Source: CAYRUP01 sp964578975 | GTDB taxonomy: Bacteria; Pseudomonadota; Gammaproteobacteria; DSM-16500 | Direction of reading: 5' to 3' | DNA: 50,606 nucleotides | Assembly (NCBI GenBank): GCA_964578975.1 | Contig: CAZOFA010000004.1 | Location: 1-50,606, forward strand | Shown: piece after piece, positions 34,220-42,023 of the stretch | Layout of the letters: each line of letters starts with the position of its first letter | Position numbering within the stretch: position 1 is the stretch's first letter | The notes under the pieces: generated by a model | Seen by the model: the letters and a program-made list of their open reading frames with translations, nothing else | The model's database searches: none | What the model was told of the DNA's origin: nothing | Made by a program: the position numbers and the translations under genes

Positions 34220-34762
34220 CTAGAACTTTTTTACGGGGGTGGCTTGGGTATATTGGCGTAGAATAGAAAGTGCACGACGACTACCGGTGTCATTCCATAA
34301 TTCATAGGCCTGAAGGGGTAATAAATCCGGGAAATCGTGGTTATATTGACGTATCGCTTGCAATACATCCATTAAAGAGACAAATTGGGTACTTAACAAT
34401 TCATACAAATCATTATTCTTTTTTGAGATCCGGACATAGGCGGCTTGACCGAGATTAACGAAATAACTAATCCTCACTAAACGCTTATCGGCAATACTCG
34501 GATAGAGCCCGGAAAATAGCAGGCACTTATCGCCTACTTCTTGCAACGCGAGCAATTGTTTGGAAGGCGATGAATCGATACCTTGCAAAAATTCAGTTGC
34601 AATAATTTGCTTTAACAGTTCAGGCTTATTCATATAACGCATCAATAAAAAAACCAGATAAGATTCGGTTTCATCGCACAAAGACACTCGACAAGACTCT
34701 TCAGCCTCACAGACAATTTCATGCCATAAAGCAGTGGAAGTTGAATGCGTTAAAATATTCAT
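34220..34762 (-). CDS. Conserved hypothetical proteobacterial protein
   Basis: About 180 residues from the ATG at 34762, chosen because GGAGG stands 8 bases upstream; the ATG at 34786 has no site. Characteristic stretches are ALWHEIVCEAEESCRVSLCDETESYLVFLLMRYM, LQEVGDKCLLFSGLYP, VRISYFVNLGQAAYV and STQFVSLMDVLQAIR. I recall the same blocks from a conserved uncharacterised family in other gammaproteobacteria, but its function is unknown. No signal peptide; mostly helical and cytosolic. It is divergent from lpxH and upstream of adk on the same strand. Confidence 0.75.
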   Translation of the reverse strand: MNILTHSTSTALWHEIVCEAEESCRVSLCDETESYLVFLLMRYMNKPELLKQIIATEFLQGIDSSPSKQLLALQEVGDKCLLFSGLYPSIADKRLVRISYFVNLGQAAYVRISKKNNDLYELLSTQFVSLMDVLQAIRQYNHDFPDLLPLQAYELWNDTGSRRALSILRQYTQATPVKKF

Positions 34763-34862
34763 AACAGTTACCTCCCACAAAAACACTTATCCTGTACTTT
34801 TAGTATAGAATACGAATAAAATGCTGTTCGTTAAATATTGGTATTGACAACATGAGTTAAAC

Positions 34863-35585
34863 ATGATCAAAGCATTCATTTCTGATTTACATTTAGAAGC
34901 CCAAAACCCATATATCACTGATTTATTTATACAATTCTTGCGCAATATCACCGCGGGCGAAAACTCGCTCTTTATTTTGGGTGATTTTTTTGATCGCTGG
35001 ATTGGCGATGATGATCTCACACCCTTTAATCAAATGATTATCGCAGAGTTAAAAAAAGCGACTGACAATGGGTTATCAATTTATATAATGCATGGCAATC
35101 GCGATTTTTTAATCGGAAAAAAATTTTTGCAGATGACCGGATGTCAGTTTTTACCAGATGAATATCAAATAGATATATTTGGTGTGCCGACTTTATTAAT
35201 GCACGGTGATTCATTATGCACGCGAGATGTGGCCTATCAAAAATTTAGAAAAAAATCGCGTAGTTGGATTTTTAAAAAATTAATTTCGCTAAAGTCATTA
35301 GAAAAAAGACGACAAATGGCAGAACGTTATCGAGCAGCCAGCAAAGCACATACTAGTACAACCGCTGAAAATATTATGGATGTCACCGATGACGAAGTAT
35401 ACCGTGTGATGCGCAAACATCACGTACAGCATTTGATTCATGGTCACACGCATCGCCCTGCGGTGCATGAATTTAAATTAGATGATAAGGATGCAACTCG
35501 CACGGTACTCGCGGCTTGGCATGATCATGGAAGTGCATTAATTTGTAGAGAAGATGGTTCGCGCGAAGCGATTAACATTCGTTAG
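34863..35585 (+). CDS. lpxH: UDP-2,3-diacylglucosamine diphosphatase LpxH
   Basis: A 240-residue metallophosphoesterase that makes lipid X in lipid A biosynthesis at the inner face of the membrane. Metal ligands fall at the E. coli positions: Asp8 and His10 (ISDLHLE), Asp41 (LGDFFDRWIGDDD), Asn79 (HGNRDF), then MHGDSLCTRD and HGHTHRPAVHEF. All catalytic residues are intact, so the organism makes lipopolysaccharide through the standard LpxH branch. It is a single gene followed by a palindromic repeat. Confidence 0.95.
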   Translation: MIKAFISDLHLEAQNPYITDLFIQFLRNITAGENSLFILGDFFDRWIGDDDLTPFNQMIIAELKKATDNGLSIYIMHGNRDFLIGKKFLQMTGCQFLPDEYQIDIFGVPTLLMHGDSLCTRDVAYQKFRKKSRSWIFKKLISLKSLEKRRQMAERYRAASKAHTSTTAENIMDVTDDEVYRVMRKHHVQHLIHGHTHRPAVHEFKLDDKDATRTVLAAWHDHGSALICREDGSREAINIR

Positions 35586-35586
35586 A

Positions 35587-35681
35587 CCGTCATTGCGAGC
35601 AGCCTCTTCTCGTCATTGCGAGCGTAGCGAAGCAATCCAGGTTTTCGTGCCGATCAAAGCTTCGCTACGCTCGCAATGACG
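35587..35681. repeat. REP-like palindromic repeat with perfect 23-bp arms
   Basis: A truncated unit CGTCATTGCGAGC (35588-35600) is followed by a full one. The arms are 35611-35633 (CGTCATTGCGAGCG… to GAAGC) and 35659-35681 (GCTTCGCTACGC… to GACG), perfectly complementary over 23 bp, with GCAATCCAGG just after the left arm. It separates lpxH from the methyltransferase gene; the upstream in-frame ATG of the latter lies inside the repeat edge. Confidence 0.9.
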
Positions 35682-35705
35682 ATAACGATGAAACTGGAAA
35701 AAAAC

Positions 35706-36497
35706 ATGAATATCGAAAAAATAATTAACGAATATCCCGAATCATACTGCGACATGCTGGAATTAGCCTATGGAACAGGCATGATGTCAGAAGGTGGCAT
35801 TGACGCCATTGAGGAAATGTTTCGCGATATTCCGTTAGTGAAAAAAAAATGTTTGGATATTGGTTTTGGATTAGGTGGCATTGCAAATTATTTAGCTGAT
35901 CACTATTCCGCTCATGTCACCGGCTTAGAAATAAATCCATGGATGGTTAGGCAAGCAAATAAAAAAATTCCTCCGACACTTAAGTCATTATTAAAATTTG
36001 TGTGCTATGAAAATTTTCCCACCATGCCATTTGCAAAAAATGAATTTGATGTCGTTTACAGCAAAGGGGTATTAGTTCATTTGGAAGATAAACAAAACAC
36101 GTTCAATGAGATGTTTCGGGTGATGAAACCTGGCGGTCACTTAGTGATTGATGATTGGTTAAGTCCTGTCGATTATCTCTGGGATGATCTCGTTAAACAA
36201 TTTTGTGAAATTGAAAATTTATCTTTATTTCCTATTGCAAGACAACGATACTTCGATATCATCCAGCAAGCTGGTTTTGAGAACATTCAAATGAATGATG
36301 TGTCCGAATCTTATGCCGATTATAATATGCAAATTATTAATCGCTTGCGTAAGGCGAATCTTGCAGAATTATTTCAAAAAAAATTCGGTGAAAAATTATG
36401 GCAAGATTCGATTGAAGCTTATCAATTGATTGCGGATGCAATGAAAAATAAAAAAATTATCGTCATGAATATACGAGCGACTGCCCTATCCCTCTAA
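35706..36497 (+). CDS. SAM-dependent methyltransferase, phosphoethanolamine N-methyltransferase-like
   Basis: 263 residues from the ATG at 35706 (GGAAA upstream); ATGs at 35676 and 35688 are less likely. Motif I is CLDIGFGLGG (49-58). Around it the pattern AYGTGMMSEGGIDAIEEMF…VTGLEINPWMV…FPTMPFAKNEFDVVYSKGVLVHLEDKQNTFNEMFRVMKPGGHLVIDDWLSP closely follows single-domain PMTs. In these, YG..[YM]xSxGG precedes motif I and 'YSRDAILHL' matches the YSKGVLVHL segment; the Plasmodium enzyme is about 266 residues. PMTs methylate phosphoethanolamine stepwise to phosphocholine. A related sarcosine/glycine or sterol-type methyltransferase cannot be excluded. No partner gene for phosphatidylcholine synthesis is in the window. 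Confidence 0.75.
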   Translation: MNIEKIINEYPESYCDMLELAYGTGMMSEGGIDAIEEMFRDIPLVKKKCLDIGFGLGGIANYLADHYSAHVTGLEINPWMVRQANKKIPPTLKSLLKFVCYENFPTMPFAKNEFDVVYSKGVLVHLEDKQNTFNEMFRVMKPGGHLVIDDWLSPVDYLWDDLVKQFCEIENLSLFPIARQRYFDIIQQAGFENIQMNDVSESYADYNMQIINRLRKANLAELFQKKFGEKLWQDSIEAYQLIADAMKNKKIIVMNIRATALSL

Positions 36498-36511
36498 GGA
36501 AAGATTACATT

Positions 36512-36589
36512 ATGTTAAGAATTACACCGACAACCGATGAGCAACACGATTTGGCGTGTCATTCCCGCGCAGGCGGGAATCTATTCTGA
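36512..36589 (+). pseudogene. Short ORF truncated by a palindromic repeat (gene remnant)
   Basis: Behind AAGGAAAG an ATG at 36512 opens MLRITPTTDEQHDL and then runs into the repeat, which encodes CHSRAGGNLF before a TGA at 36587-36589. The good ribosome-binding site with only 14 non-repeat codons suggests the 5' end of a lost gene. The original product cannot be recognised. Confidence 0.35.
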
Positions 36590-36635
36590 AAATAACACTA
36601 TTTCTAGATGAATTCCCGCCTCCGGGGAATGACAC
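36556..36635. repeat. GTGTCATTCCC palindromic repeat
   Basis: The left end GTGTCATTCCCGCG… and right end CCGGGGAATGACAC are inverted copies, with inner GGCGGGAAT/ATTCCCGCC pairs. The same outer arm occurs in the hairpin at 28183-28208. It lies between the convergent methyltransferase and yjbQ genes. Confidence 0.75.
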
Positions 36636-36642
36636 GAGAGAG

Positions 36643-37059
36643 CTAAGAATTTATCGTCACCGTAATTTTACGTTCATGCGGATTAACGCGATGCTCCCAG
36701 ACAAAAACACCTTGCCAAGTGCCAAGATTTAAATGCATTTTTGTGATGGGGATGGTCAGCGAATTTGCAGTTAATGTGGAACGAATATGCGCTGACATAT
36801 CATCAGCACCTTCGGCCAAATGTTTATATTGCGGGTCACCATCCAACACCAGTCGACTCATGAATTGTTCTAAATCATAGAGCACATCAGGATCCGTATT
36901 CTCAGAAATGATTAATGATGCGCTCGTATGATGCAAAAACACATGACACACACCCGTCAGTACGCCCGCTTGAAGCACAATATCTGCAACTTGATCCGTG
37001 ATGTTTAACAAACCTCGACCGGGCGTACTCACTTTAAATGTAGTTTGATGCGTTGTCAT
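36643..37059 (-). CDS. yjbQ: YjbQ / UPF0047 family protein
   Basis: A 138-residue protein of the YjbQ family. Typical segments are LLNITDQVADIV, GVCHVFLHHTSASLIISENTDPDVLYDLEQFMSRLV, HLAEGADDMSAHIRSTLTANSLTIPI and LGTWQGVFVWEHRVNPHERKI. Conserved His and Glu/Asp residues in HHTSASL, GADDMSAH and W-E-H-R are present. E. coli YjbQ can substitute weakly for thiamine-phosphate synthase; the physiological role is unclear. Its ATG directly abuts the stop of the SPOR-protein gene, so it ends this operon. Confidence 0.93.
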   Translation of the reverse strand: MTTHQTTFKVSTPGRGLLNITDQVADIVLQAGVLTGVCHVFLHHTSASLIISENTDPDVLYDLEQFMSRLVLDGDPQYKHLAEGADDMSAHIRSTLTANSLTIPITKMHLNLGTWQGVFVWEHRVNPHERKITVTINS

Positions 37060-38001
37060 TTATGTCACTTTTTTGTAGGGAATAATCACGCCTTGTAAAT
37101 TTAAATGATGATACACATCCGATGATAATTTTACCGCAGCCGCTTGTTTTAATTCAGGACCAATATAAACGCGTGTACTGTTATGTCCACTCGCAGATTT
37201 AATATCACGATAATATGCTTTATAGCCCGCTGCACGTAAGCGGTTTGTTAAACGTAAGGCATTATTTTTGACTTTAAAGCTTCCCATTTGAATCGCCCAA
37301 GATGATTTTTCGCTCGCTTGATGCAGCATTTTTTTGCTATTTTTTGCCACAGCGGGTTTCACCTTCATGGTTCGATGCGATTTTTTCTCGAGCACAGCCG
37401 GTTTAATTTTTGTGGTAGGCACAGAGTTTACATCGTCAATTTTTGCAGGAGTGGCCGCAGGTGGCGCAACAGTTTGTTGCAGCGGATTTTGCGCAACGGG
37501 TGCAGTTGTATCTGTAGGTGTAGAAGTTGGTGTAAGTGTAGGTGTAGGTGTAGCTGTCGTCGTTGATGTCGGTTGCACAATGTCTTTTGGACGTTCATAA
37601 ATAATGCCCGTCTCTTTTGTGTTATCAGCCGAATTCGTGGGCGCAGGTTGTGCTGAATCAGCTGGGGCCGAGGCTGCGGCAGGTGTCGGTGTGGCAACAT
37701 CAGATTTTGTTACATTCGAATCAGCAGCAGGTGCCGGTGTTTTTGCCGCAACGGGATTCGGATTGACAGCAGCAGGTGCAGGTAAATTCGGTGCCGGATT
37801 ATTTACCGTGTTTTGCGCAACAGACGCGTCAGGTGTTTTCTCGGTGTTTGTTTGCTGTTGATCGGGAAATGGTGGCGCTTTGACAGTCGATGCTTCTTGC
37901 ATCGGCGCATCATTTTTTCCGAATAACAGAGGAATCACAATCACGATTAAACCAATCACAACTAATATGCCAATGATCCTTTGCATTTTCTTTCTTTCCA
38001 T
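37060..38001 (-). CDS. SPOR-domain membrane protein (DedD-like)
   Basis: A 313-residue protein with one N-terminal transmembrane helix (RIIGILVVIGLIVIVIPLLFG). A long Pro/Ala/Thr-rich periplasmic linker covers about residues 33-225, and a SPOR domain about 232-313 (SWAIQMGSFKVKNNALRLTNRLRAAGYKAYY … TRVYIGPE). SPOR domains bind denuded septal peptidoglycan; E. coli DedD is a cell-division protein encoded just after accD-folC. Here it follows accD directly after 10 bases, which supports a DedD identity, though the linker is longer. The low-complexity linker is AT-poor and repetitive. Confidence 0.88.
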   Translation of the reverse strand: MERKKMQRIIGILVVIGLIVIVIPLLFGKNDAPMQEASTVKAPPFPDQQQTNTEKTPDASVAQNTVNNPAPNLPAPAAVNPNPVAAKTPAPAADSNVTKSDVATPTPAAASAPADSAQPAPTNSADNTKETGIIYERPKDIVQPTSTTTATPTPTLTPTSTPTDTTAPVAQNPLQQTVAPPAATPAKIDDVNSVPTTKIKPAVLEKKSHRTMKVKPAVAKNSKKMLHQASEKSSWAIQMGSFKVKNNALRLTNRLRAAGYKAYYRDIKSASGHNSTRVYIGPELKQAAAVKLSSDVYHHLNLQGVIIPYKKVT

Positions 38002-38011
38002 ATTTCACCTC

Positions 38012-38881
38012 TTATGTCGTTGAAATCGCGCGTTGTTTTAACAATTTTGCCAATAATCGCGCTATCACATCCCGCAACTGATTACGCGAAACAATCATGT
38101 CAATCGCTCCATGATCTAATAAAAATTCACTGCGTTGAAATCCTTCTGGCAATTTTTCTCGTACCGTTTGCTCAATCACTCGTGGGCCCGCAAAACCGAT
38201 CAGCGCTTTAGGTTCTGCAATAATGATATCGCCCAACATGGCTAAACTGGCTGAAACGCCACCCATGGTGGGGTCAGTTAACACTGAAATATACGGAATA
38301 TTTTGCTCGGCTAAACGCGCCAATGCAGCGCTCACTTTTGCCATTTGCATCAGAGAAATTAATGCTTCTTGCATGCGCGCGCCACCACTGGCAGAAAAAT
38401 TCACGAATGGCATTTTAAATTCTAATGAGGTATTCACTGCACGCACAAAACGTTCGCCAACAGCCGCACCCATCGATCCGCCGATAAATCCATATTCAAA
38501 GGCAGCCACCACGACAGGCACAGAATGTACTTGTCCGCGTAACACAATCAATGCTTCTTTTTCATCCGTCTCTTTTTGCGCCGTATACAAACGATCTTTA
38601 TATTTTTTTAAATCTTTAAATTTCAGCACATCCGCAGGTAACACATCGGCTGCAATTTCAATTTGCGTTCCTTCGTCTAAAAAATAATTCAAGCGTTTAC
38701 GCGCAGAAATACGCATGTGATAGTCACACTTGGGACAGACTTCTAGATTGCGTTCGAGCTCAGAGCGATAAAGAATGGCATTGCATTTATCGCACTTAGA
38801 CCACAATCCTTCCGGCACCCCTTTCTTGGTGACCGCTTCCGTGCGTATGCGTGAGGGTAATAATTTTTTAAGCCAGCTCAT
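38012..38881 (-). CDS. accD: Acetyl-CoA carboxylase, carboxyltransferase beta subunit
   Basis: A 289-residue AccD. The N-terminal zinc finger is C30-x2-C33-x15-C49-x2-C52. The crotonase-like carboxyltransferase domain follows (YKDRLYTAQKETDEKEALIVLRGQV, FEYGFIGGSMGAAVGERFVRA, FSASGGARMQEALISLMQMAK, VLTDPTMGGVSASLAMLGDI, GFAGPRVIEQTVREKLPEGFQRSEFLLDHG). With AccA it transfers CO2 from biotinyl-AccB to acetyl-CoA, the first step of fatty acid synthesis. It lies between truA and the SPOR gene; folC, normally between accD and dedD, is absent. Confidence 0.97.
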   Translation of the reverse strand: MSWLKKLLPSRIRTEAVTKKGVPEGLWSKCDKCNAILYRSELERNLEVCPKCDYHMRISARKRLNYFLDEGTQIEIAADVLPADVLKFKDLKKYKDRLYTAQKETDEKEALIVLRGQVHSVPVVVAAFEYGFIGGSMGAAVGERFVRAVNTSLEFKMPFVNFSASGGARMQEALISLMQMAKVSAALARLAEQNIPYISVLTDPTMGGVSASLAMLGDIIIAEPKALIGFAGPRVIEQTVREKLPEGFQRSEFLLDHGAIDMIVSRNQLRDVIARLLAKLLKQRAISTT

Positions 38882-38913
38882 ATTTTGCCTTAAGCTCTAT
38901 AAATAGAGCTTAA

Positions 38914-39690
38914 TTATAGAAGCAAATGCCTCATTTTTACAGGAAAATGATAAGCCTCAGGGTAATTAACCTTATCTAGATAAAGCCCCATGGGTGGCGC
39001 TGTTTCAGCGGCTTTTCGACGGTCGCGTGCTAACAGCACTTCATGCAGCCAGCTCGGCGGTTTTAGTCCGGTTCCCACCGCTAAAAGCGCGCCAACGATA
39101 TTGCGCACCATATGATGTAAAAAAGCATTGGCTTGTATTTCAATGATGACCAACTCATCCTGACGTTTCACCTGAATAGAATGCACATTGCGCATCGGTG
39201 ATTTTGACTCGCACTCCGCTGAACGAAATGAGCTAAAATCCTGTTCGCCTAAGAGAAATTGACTCGCCTCAAGCATCGGTTTGATGTCAAGCGCATGATA
39301 ATGCCACAGCGCATGTTGCGCCCAAAGTGCAGAGCGGGTTGATGAATTATAAATTACATAGCGATAGCAACGTGATAACGCGGAAAATCGCGCATGAAAT
39401 CCATCATCCACTTCGCGCATCCATTTGACAGCAATGCTCGATGGAAGATGAGTATTCGTGCCTAATGTCCATGCACGCTCTGAGCGGTTTTTGGTTGTAT
39501 CAAAATGCACGACTTGACCGGTTGCATGCACTCCGGCATCTGTTCTACCCGCACAAAAAAGTTTGACGGGTTCGTCATTAATGATCGTTAATGCATTTTC
39601 TAAGGTGCCTTGTACGGTCGGTAAATTGGATTGCGTTTGCCAACCAAAAAAATCCTGGCCATTGTATTCGACACCCAACGCAATACGCAT
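38914..39690 (-). CDS. truA: tRNA pseudouridine(38-40) synthase TruA
   Basis: A 258-residue enzyme that modifies U38-40 in the anticodon arm. Motifs are ALGVEYNGQDFFGWQ, CAGRTDAGVHATGQVVHF (catalytic Asp in RTDAGVHA), FHARFSALSRCYRYVIYN, and FLHHMVRNIVGALLAVGTG. Length and motifs are normal. Its ATG overlaps the stop of the FimV-like gene by one base (TAATG), so it is translationally coupled to that gene. Confidence 0.96.
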   Translation of the reverse strand: MRIALGVEYNGQDFFGWQTQSNLPTVQGTLENALTIINDEPVKLFCAGRTDAGVHATGQVVHFDTTKNRSERAWTLGTNTHLPSSIAVKWMREVDDGFHARFSALSRCYRYVIYNSSTRSALWAQHALWHYHALDIKPMLEASQFLLGEQDFSSFRSAECESKSPMRNVHSIQVKRQDELVIIEIQANAFLHHMVRNIVGALLAVGTGLKPPSWLHEVLLARDRRKAAETAPPMGLYLDKVNYPEAYHFPVKMRHLLL

Positions 39691-40079
39691 TAAAGACCTG
39701 ACATCAATTGCTGTGCTTGGCGTTGTTGTGTGGGATTACCAGTTGCCGAGACTTGACTCAAAATTTGTTTGGCTAATTGATTTTCATCCATTTCAATATA
39801 AGCGCGCGCTAAATCAAGTTGCGTTGTCATCACGTCCTCGCCAGCGATGGAATCTACGTGTTGATTTATTTTTTGGGGAATTGCTTTTGCAACTGGCAGC
39901 GATTCTTCAACTTTAGACCATTTAATTTTTAATGTGATTAACAATAATAAAAAAATACCTGCAAGTAACAGACAACCGAAATCGCCTAACATATGATTAA
40001 CATTTATTAAAAAAGATTGAGTGAACGAAATAACAAATTGAAAATACTCTTGCAGCATTTCTTTTTTCTCCTGTGTCAT
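39690..40079 (-). CDS. Reduced FimV-like protein (C-terminal domain only)
   Basis: Only 129 residues. One transmembrane helix (FGCLLLAGIFLLLLITLKI, about 33-51) and a short linker precede the C-terminal FimV block EDVMTTQLDLARAYIEMDENQLAKQILSQVSATGNPTQQRQAQQLMSGL. Full FimV proteins are 700-1,000 residues with a LysM peptidoglycan-binding domain, a transmembrane helix and this TPR-like C-terminus. The position between asd and truA is exactly where fimV lies in Pseudomonas and Legionella, so the gene is an orthologue that has lost its periplasmic LysM half. The reading frame is intact, so the remaining cytosolic part may still be used. Confidence 0.8.
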   Translation of the reverse strand: MTQEKKEMLQEYFQFVISFTQSFLINVNHMLGDFGCLLLAGIFLLLLITLKIKWSKVEESLPVAKAIPQKINQHVDSIAGEDVMTTQLDLARAYIEMDENQLAKQILSQVSATGNPTQQRQAQQLMSGL

Positions 40080-40116
40080 TCTACCATTCTGTCATGCTGG
40101 CATGGCAGTGGGGGAA

Positions 40117-41142
40117 TTATAAATAATCTTTGATGAGTAACTCAGCCACTTGAACCGCATTCAACGCAGCGCCCTTCCGTAAATTATCCGCAACAACCCA
40201 TAAATTCAATCCTTTTTTATGAGAAAAATCTTCACGGACGCGCCCGACATAAACCTCATCACTTCCTGTCGCATTAGACACCGGCGTTGGATATTGATGC
40301 TTTCCAGTCGTGAGCTTAATTCCAGGAGCGCCGGAAAGCAGATCAAGCGCATCTTTTAACGAAATTTTTTCTTTAGTTTCGAGATGCACGGCAGCCGAAT
40401 GCCCAAAAAAAACAGGAACCCTGACAGCAGTTGGATTAACTTGAATTTTTTTATCATTCAATATTTTTTGTGTTTCTAATACCATTTTCATTTCTTCGCG
40501 AGTGTAACCATTTTCTTGCAGTTCATCACAATGCGGTAACACATTAAACGCAATTTGCTGGGAATACACTTTCGGTTTAATCGGTTTTCCATTTAATAAT
40601 AAGGCGGTTTGTTCAGCCAATTCACTCACGGCTTCTTTTCCACTGCCTGAGACGGATTGATAGGTCGCAACATTCATGCGTGTAATTCCCACCGCATCAT
40701 AAATGGGTTTTAATGCCACCACGACTGGAATCACTGAGCAATTCGGATTGGCAATAATATTTTTTTTACGAAATTTTTTAAGCGCCTCTGCATTCACTTC
40801 AGGAACAATTAATGGAACGTCATTGTCATAACGATAATGAGAACTTTTGTCGATCACCACATTACCCGCTTTAGTGGCCTCAGGGACATAACGCGCCGAA
40901 ATTTCATTATTGGTGCAAAAAAAACAAAGTTCAGTTTGCTGAAAATCAAAACTTGCCAAATCTTCAACGTAATGCGTTTTTCCATTAAATTCGAGCGCAT
41001 CGCCGACCGAGCGTTCACTCGCCAGTAAATAAAGTTTATTAATCGGAAATTGACGTTCTTCTAATATCGATAAGGTAGTGGTTCCCACAATTCCGGTTAC
41101 ACCCACGATTGCTACGTTATACGTTTCATTTTTTTTATGCAT
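40117..41142 (-). CDS. asd: Aspartate-semialdehyde dehydrogenase
   Basis: A 341-residue enzyme of the shorter Asd type. The NADP loop is AIVGVTGIVGTTTLSILEERQFP. The catalytic Cys lies in NPNCSVIPVVVALKPIYD, the Gln block is YQSVSGSGKEAVSEL, and substrate-binding RVPVFFGHSAAVHLET and DEVYVGRVR follow. It makes the branch-point intermediate for lysine/diaminopimelate, threonine and methionine. Its start overlaps the stop of the alpha/beta-hydrolase gene by 8 bases. Followed by the FimV-like gene, as in Pseudomonas. Confidence 0.95.
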   Translation of the reverse strand: MHKKNETYNVAIVGVTGIVGTTTLSILEERQFPINKLYLLASERSVGDALEFNGKTHYVEDLASFDFQQTELCFFCTNNEISARYVPEATKAGNVVIDKSSHYRYDNDVPLIVPEVNAEALKKFRKKNIIANPNCSVIPVVVALKPIYDAVGITRMNVATYQSVSGSGKEAVSELAEQTALLLNGKPIKPKVYSQQIAFNVLPHCDELQENGYTREEMKMVLETQKILNDKKIQVNPTAVRVPVFFGHSAAVHLETKEKISLKDALDLLSGAPGIKLTTGKHQYPTPVSNATGSDEVYVGRVREDFSHKKGLNLWVVADNLRKGAALNAVQVAELLIKDYL

Positions 41143-42010
41143 TTTGTTCTACACCTTGTAACCAAATACTAATCGCCTCGCCCATCAAACTGGGATTACT
41201 TTCTTGCATATAATGTAATTCTTCGCCCATATCGACAATTTCAAGATTGGGCAAGTGATCTTTCGCCCACATTAATGTTTCAATCGTGGTAATAAATCCA
41301 GGCACTGAATATAACATAAGTTTGGGCAACGAGGATTGTGTCAATTTTTTCGAATAATCAGCAATAATTTTTTTATAATCTTGATCATTTAAATTTCGGA
41401 TAAATTGACTAATCGGTTTACCAGATCCCGGTTGCTTAAATGGGATGTGATAAAAAGCCATTTCTGCAGGACTCAGTGAACGGATGGTGCCTTGCAATAA
41501 AGCTTGATCAATAAAATGCGTGGCGCTTTCGATAATTTCATTAATATATTTTTCGCTCTGCCAAGTAATAATTTGTTCTTGATAAGCCAAAGGAATGTCA
41601 TCACCATATTCGCGCAAATAGGATTCGTAAAAAACTAATCCCTTGCAATTTTTCTCGTGTTGCATTGCATAATGAAATCCAATGATCGATCCAAAACCAT
41701 GCATCACCAGTGTGATTCGTTTTAAGTTTAATGCTTCGATAAATTTTTCAATATATCGAATATGATCCTGTAGGGTATATTGAATATCAGGTTTGTCCGA
41801 TTTTCCAAAACCAATTAAATCAGGTGCGATGCAACGTCCCAAAGTCGCCAAATGCGGAATCACATTCCGCCACACATAAGATGAAGTCGGAATACCATGC
41901 AAAAATAAAATCGGATCACCTTGACCTTGCTGGATGTAATGCATCTTTGAACCAAGCACATCCGCATAGTGTGACTCATACGGAAAATCCGCTGAAATTT
42001 TTGTTGTCAT
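41135..42010 (-). CDS. Haloalkane-dehalogenase-like alpha/beta hydrolase lacking the nucleophile
   Basis: A 291-residue protein with the fold and motifs of haloalkane dehalogenases (HLD): LHGIPTSSYVWRNVIPHLA, PDLIGFGKSDKP and the late LHYMQESNPSLMGEAI with catalytic His266. The nucleophile elbow, normally V-x-H-D-W-G-S, reads VMHGFGS. Gly105 (codon GGT at 41698-41696, one transition from GAT) replaces the catalytic Asp, Phe106 the halide-holding Trp, and Ile40 the second halide-binding Asn. It should therefore not dehalogenate. It lies between gdh and asd in a tightly packed operon (13-base gap and 8-base overlap), which suggests it is still expressed. A non-catalytic or altered role is inference. 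Confidence 0.85.
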   Translation of the reverse strand: MTTKISADFPYESHYADVLGSKMHYIQQGQGDPILFLHGIPTSSYVWRNVIPHLATLGRCIAPDLIGFGKSDKPDIQYTLQDHIRYIEKFIEALNLKRITLVMHGFGSIIGFHYAMQHEKNCKGLVFYESYLREYGDDIPLAYQEQIITWQSEKYINEIIESATHFIDQALLQGTIRSLSPAEMAFYHIPFKQPGSGKPISQFIRNLNDQDYKKIIADYSKKLTQSSLPKLMLYSVPGFITTIETLMWAKDHLPNLEIVDMGEELHYMQESNPSLMGEAISIWLQGVEQNA

Positions 42011-42023
42011 CTCATGTCCTTAT

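Noticed and set aside
37318..37861. Plus-strand open frames rich in Val, Gly, Ala and Cys opposite the SPOR protein
   Set aside because: They are the complement of the Pro/Ala/Thr-rich linker of the SPOR protein and have no start signal.
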